Below are positions 63,285 through 64,000 of a DNA stretch of 64,000 nt, one piece after another (position 1 is the first letter of the stretch; every line of letters begins with the position of its first letter). The notes under the pieces are model-generated. The model was not told where the DNA came from, ran no database searches, and saw only the letters and a program-made list of their open reading frames with translations. The stretch comes from Granulicella arctica (GTDB lineage Bacteria > Acidobacteriota > Terriglobia > Terriglobales > Acidobacteriaceae), in assembly GCF_025685605.1 (NCBI RefSeq), contig NZ_JAGTUT010000001.1, positions 3,410,001-3,474,000 on the forward strand. The letters are read 5' to 3'. The position numbers were made by a program, and so were the translations under genes.

Positions 63285-64000
63285 CTAGGAGGTCGTCCCA
63301 GACCGCCCGACGTAGCGATAGATCGCGCACTCCTCATCGCCTGTGGAGCCGTACTCCTTCTGCATCGCAATCGCTGCAACATCGGCAGCATGATCCTCCC
63401 GCGACATACGGACAGCACCCACCCACAGACGTTTGAAGCCTGGGTTCCGGTCCAGAACGATCGCACACTCCGCATTGACGTAGAGCAGGTCTAACTCGCC
63501 AGGACGATTGGCAAACTGCGTCTCGATGCGCCGAAGCAGCGCCCGGAGCACAGGGGCCTCGAAGGGGTGAAAGAGGAAGAGAAGCGTTGGGGTACGCGGA
63601 AGCTCGAACTCAAGAGCATCCTGCTCAAGCAGATCGATCGGTGCAAGTTGTGGCGCAGTCGGGTCGGTGACGTGACTCGTAAGCCAATGATCGAGATTCT
63701 GTCGTGCAATCGCCGCCATCGCGGGATTCAGTTCGATTCCAACGACCTGCCGAAAGGGCAGTTCACTGGCAACCAGCATGGCGCGGCCCTTGCCCGCGCC
63801 AATATCCACAAACGTGTACTTCGCGATCGGCTCAGGTGGCGGCGTCGCGCGCCATTCAGCGACGAGAGCCCGCAAAATGCTCGGCGCAACGCCGTAATAG
63901 GCCGTTACATGCTCGTCGTTCGGATGACCCGTCACCAGATTCTTGGCCGGAACAAGGCCGCTTGTGTCGACTCCATGAGCAAGGTCGAAGGGGTGAATCG
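63285..64000 (-). CDS. Class I SAM-dependent methyltransferase (5' end outside window)
   Basis: The frame runs from the stop at 63285 to the right edge without a stop. The segment before the first internal GTG (63935), reading HPFDLAHGVDTSGLVPAKNL, is coding-like and contains a motif I recall from this methyltransferase group, so the real start is beyond the window. SAM motif I is FVDIGAGKGRAMLVA and motif II/acidic end VGIELNP; LLEQDALEFELP and LLFLFHPFEAPV follow. The substrate is unknown. It lies upstream of ftsZ on the same strand with a 180-base gap that includes the palindrome. Confidence 0.85.
   Translation of the reverse strand, partial: IHPFDLAHGVDTSGLVPAKNLVTGHPNDEHVTAYYGVAPSILRALVAEWRATPPPEPIAKYTFVDIGAGKGRAMLVASELPFRQVVGIELNPAMAAIARQNLDHWLTSHVTDPTAPQLAPIDLLEQDALEFELPRTPTLLFLFHPFEAPVLRALLRRIETQFANRPGELDLLYVNAECAIVLDRNPGFKRLWVGAVRMSREDHAADVAAIAMQKEYGSTGDEECAIYRYVGRSGTTS

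Noticed and set aside
1..64000. CRISPR arrays, rRNA, tRNA, insertion sequences, prophage genes
   Set aside because: No regularly spaced repeats, transposase, integrase or phage proteins were seen, and I recognised no tRNA or rRNA by eye; tRNAscan or similar would be needed to exclude a tRNA fully.

Overview
The window looks like a chromosomal segment of a Gram-negative soil bacterium of the Acidobacteriota (Terriglobia, in the range of Granulicella, Terriglobus or Edaphobacter). The reasons are the GC-rich coding style, a mraZ-to-ftsA division cluster with meso-diaminopimelate-type MurE, the secreted hypothetical proteins and Ig-like proteins typical of that phylum, and a dispersed repeat containing CCTGAGCG-like and CGAAGGACCTGCGGTT motifs. 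The taxonomic call is inference; no rRNA gene is present. I see no prophage, insertion sequence, CRISPR array, rRNA or tRNA gene.

Left part (1-20 kb): a deoxyhypusine-synthase-like gene, secreted and small accessory proteins, thrC, a MATE exporter, an M20 peptidase, a DMT exporter and a secreted M13 peptidase. Then come rpsT and a phoH-ybeY-CBS protein-era group (RNA and ribosome maturation), a secreted MetX-like hydrolase and glycogen synthase. A strand-composition switch lies near 8 kb.

Middle part (20-37 kb): efp with an unusual loop tip, and tryptophan genes (trpG and trpE) separated by a small orf and a Tat-exported msrB. These are followed by glutamate dehydrogenase, pgsA, an apparent structured RNA, a dicarboxylate/amino-acid symporter, a metallophosphoesterase, an LprI-like protein, dxs, a SRPBCC protein, a secreted fasciclin protein and a DUF2127-like membrane protein.

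Right part (37-64 kb): the division and cell wall cluster mraZ-rsmH-ftsL-ftsI-murE-murF-orf-mraY-murD-ftsW-murG-decarboxylase-murC-ftsQ-ftsA on the + strand. It is preceded by phased MraZ-type boxes. The orf between murF and mraY is a Lys/His/Ala-rich basic protein, and a pyridoxal-phosphate amino acid decarboxylase sits between murG and murC; neither is a standard member. murB and ddl are absent. After ftsA the strand flips: an SDR reductase, tsaE, nnr, a penicillin-binding transpeptidase, ftsZ and a methyltransferase (cut by the window edge) all lie on the - strand, so ftsZ is separated from ftsA and has its own upstream region with a 16-bp palindrome.

Together the cluster makes lipid-linked peptidoglycan precursor in the cytoplasm (MurC/D/E/F, MraY, MurG), polymerises and cross-links it at the septum (FtsW/FtsI) and assembles the divisome (FtsL/Q/A/Z).
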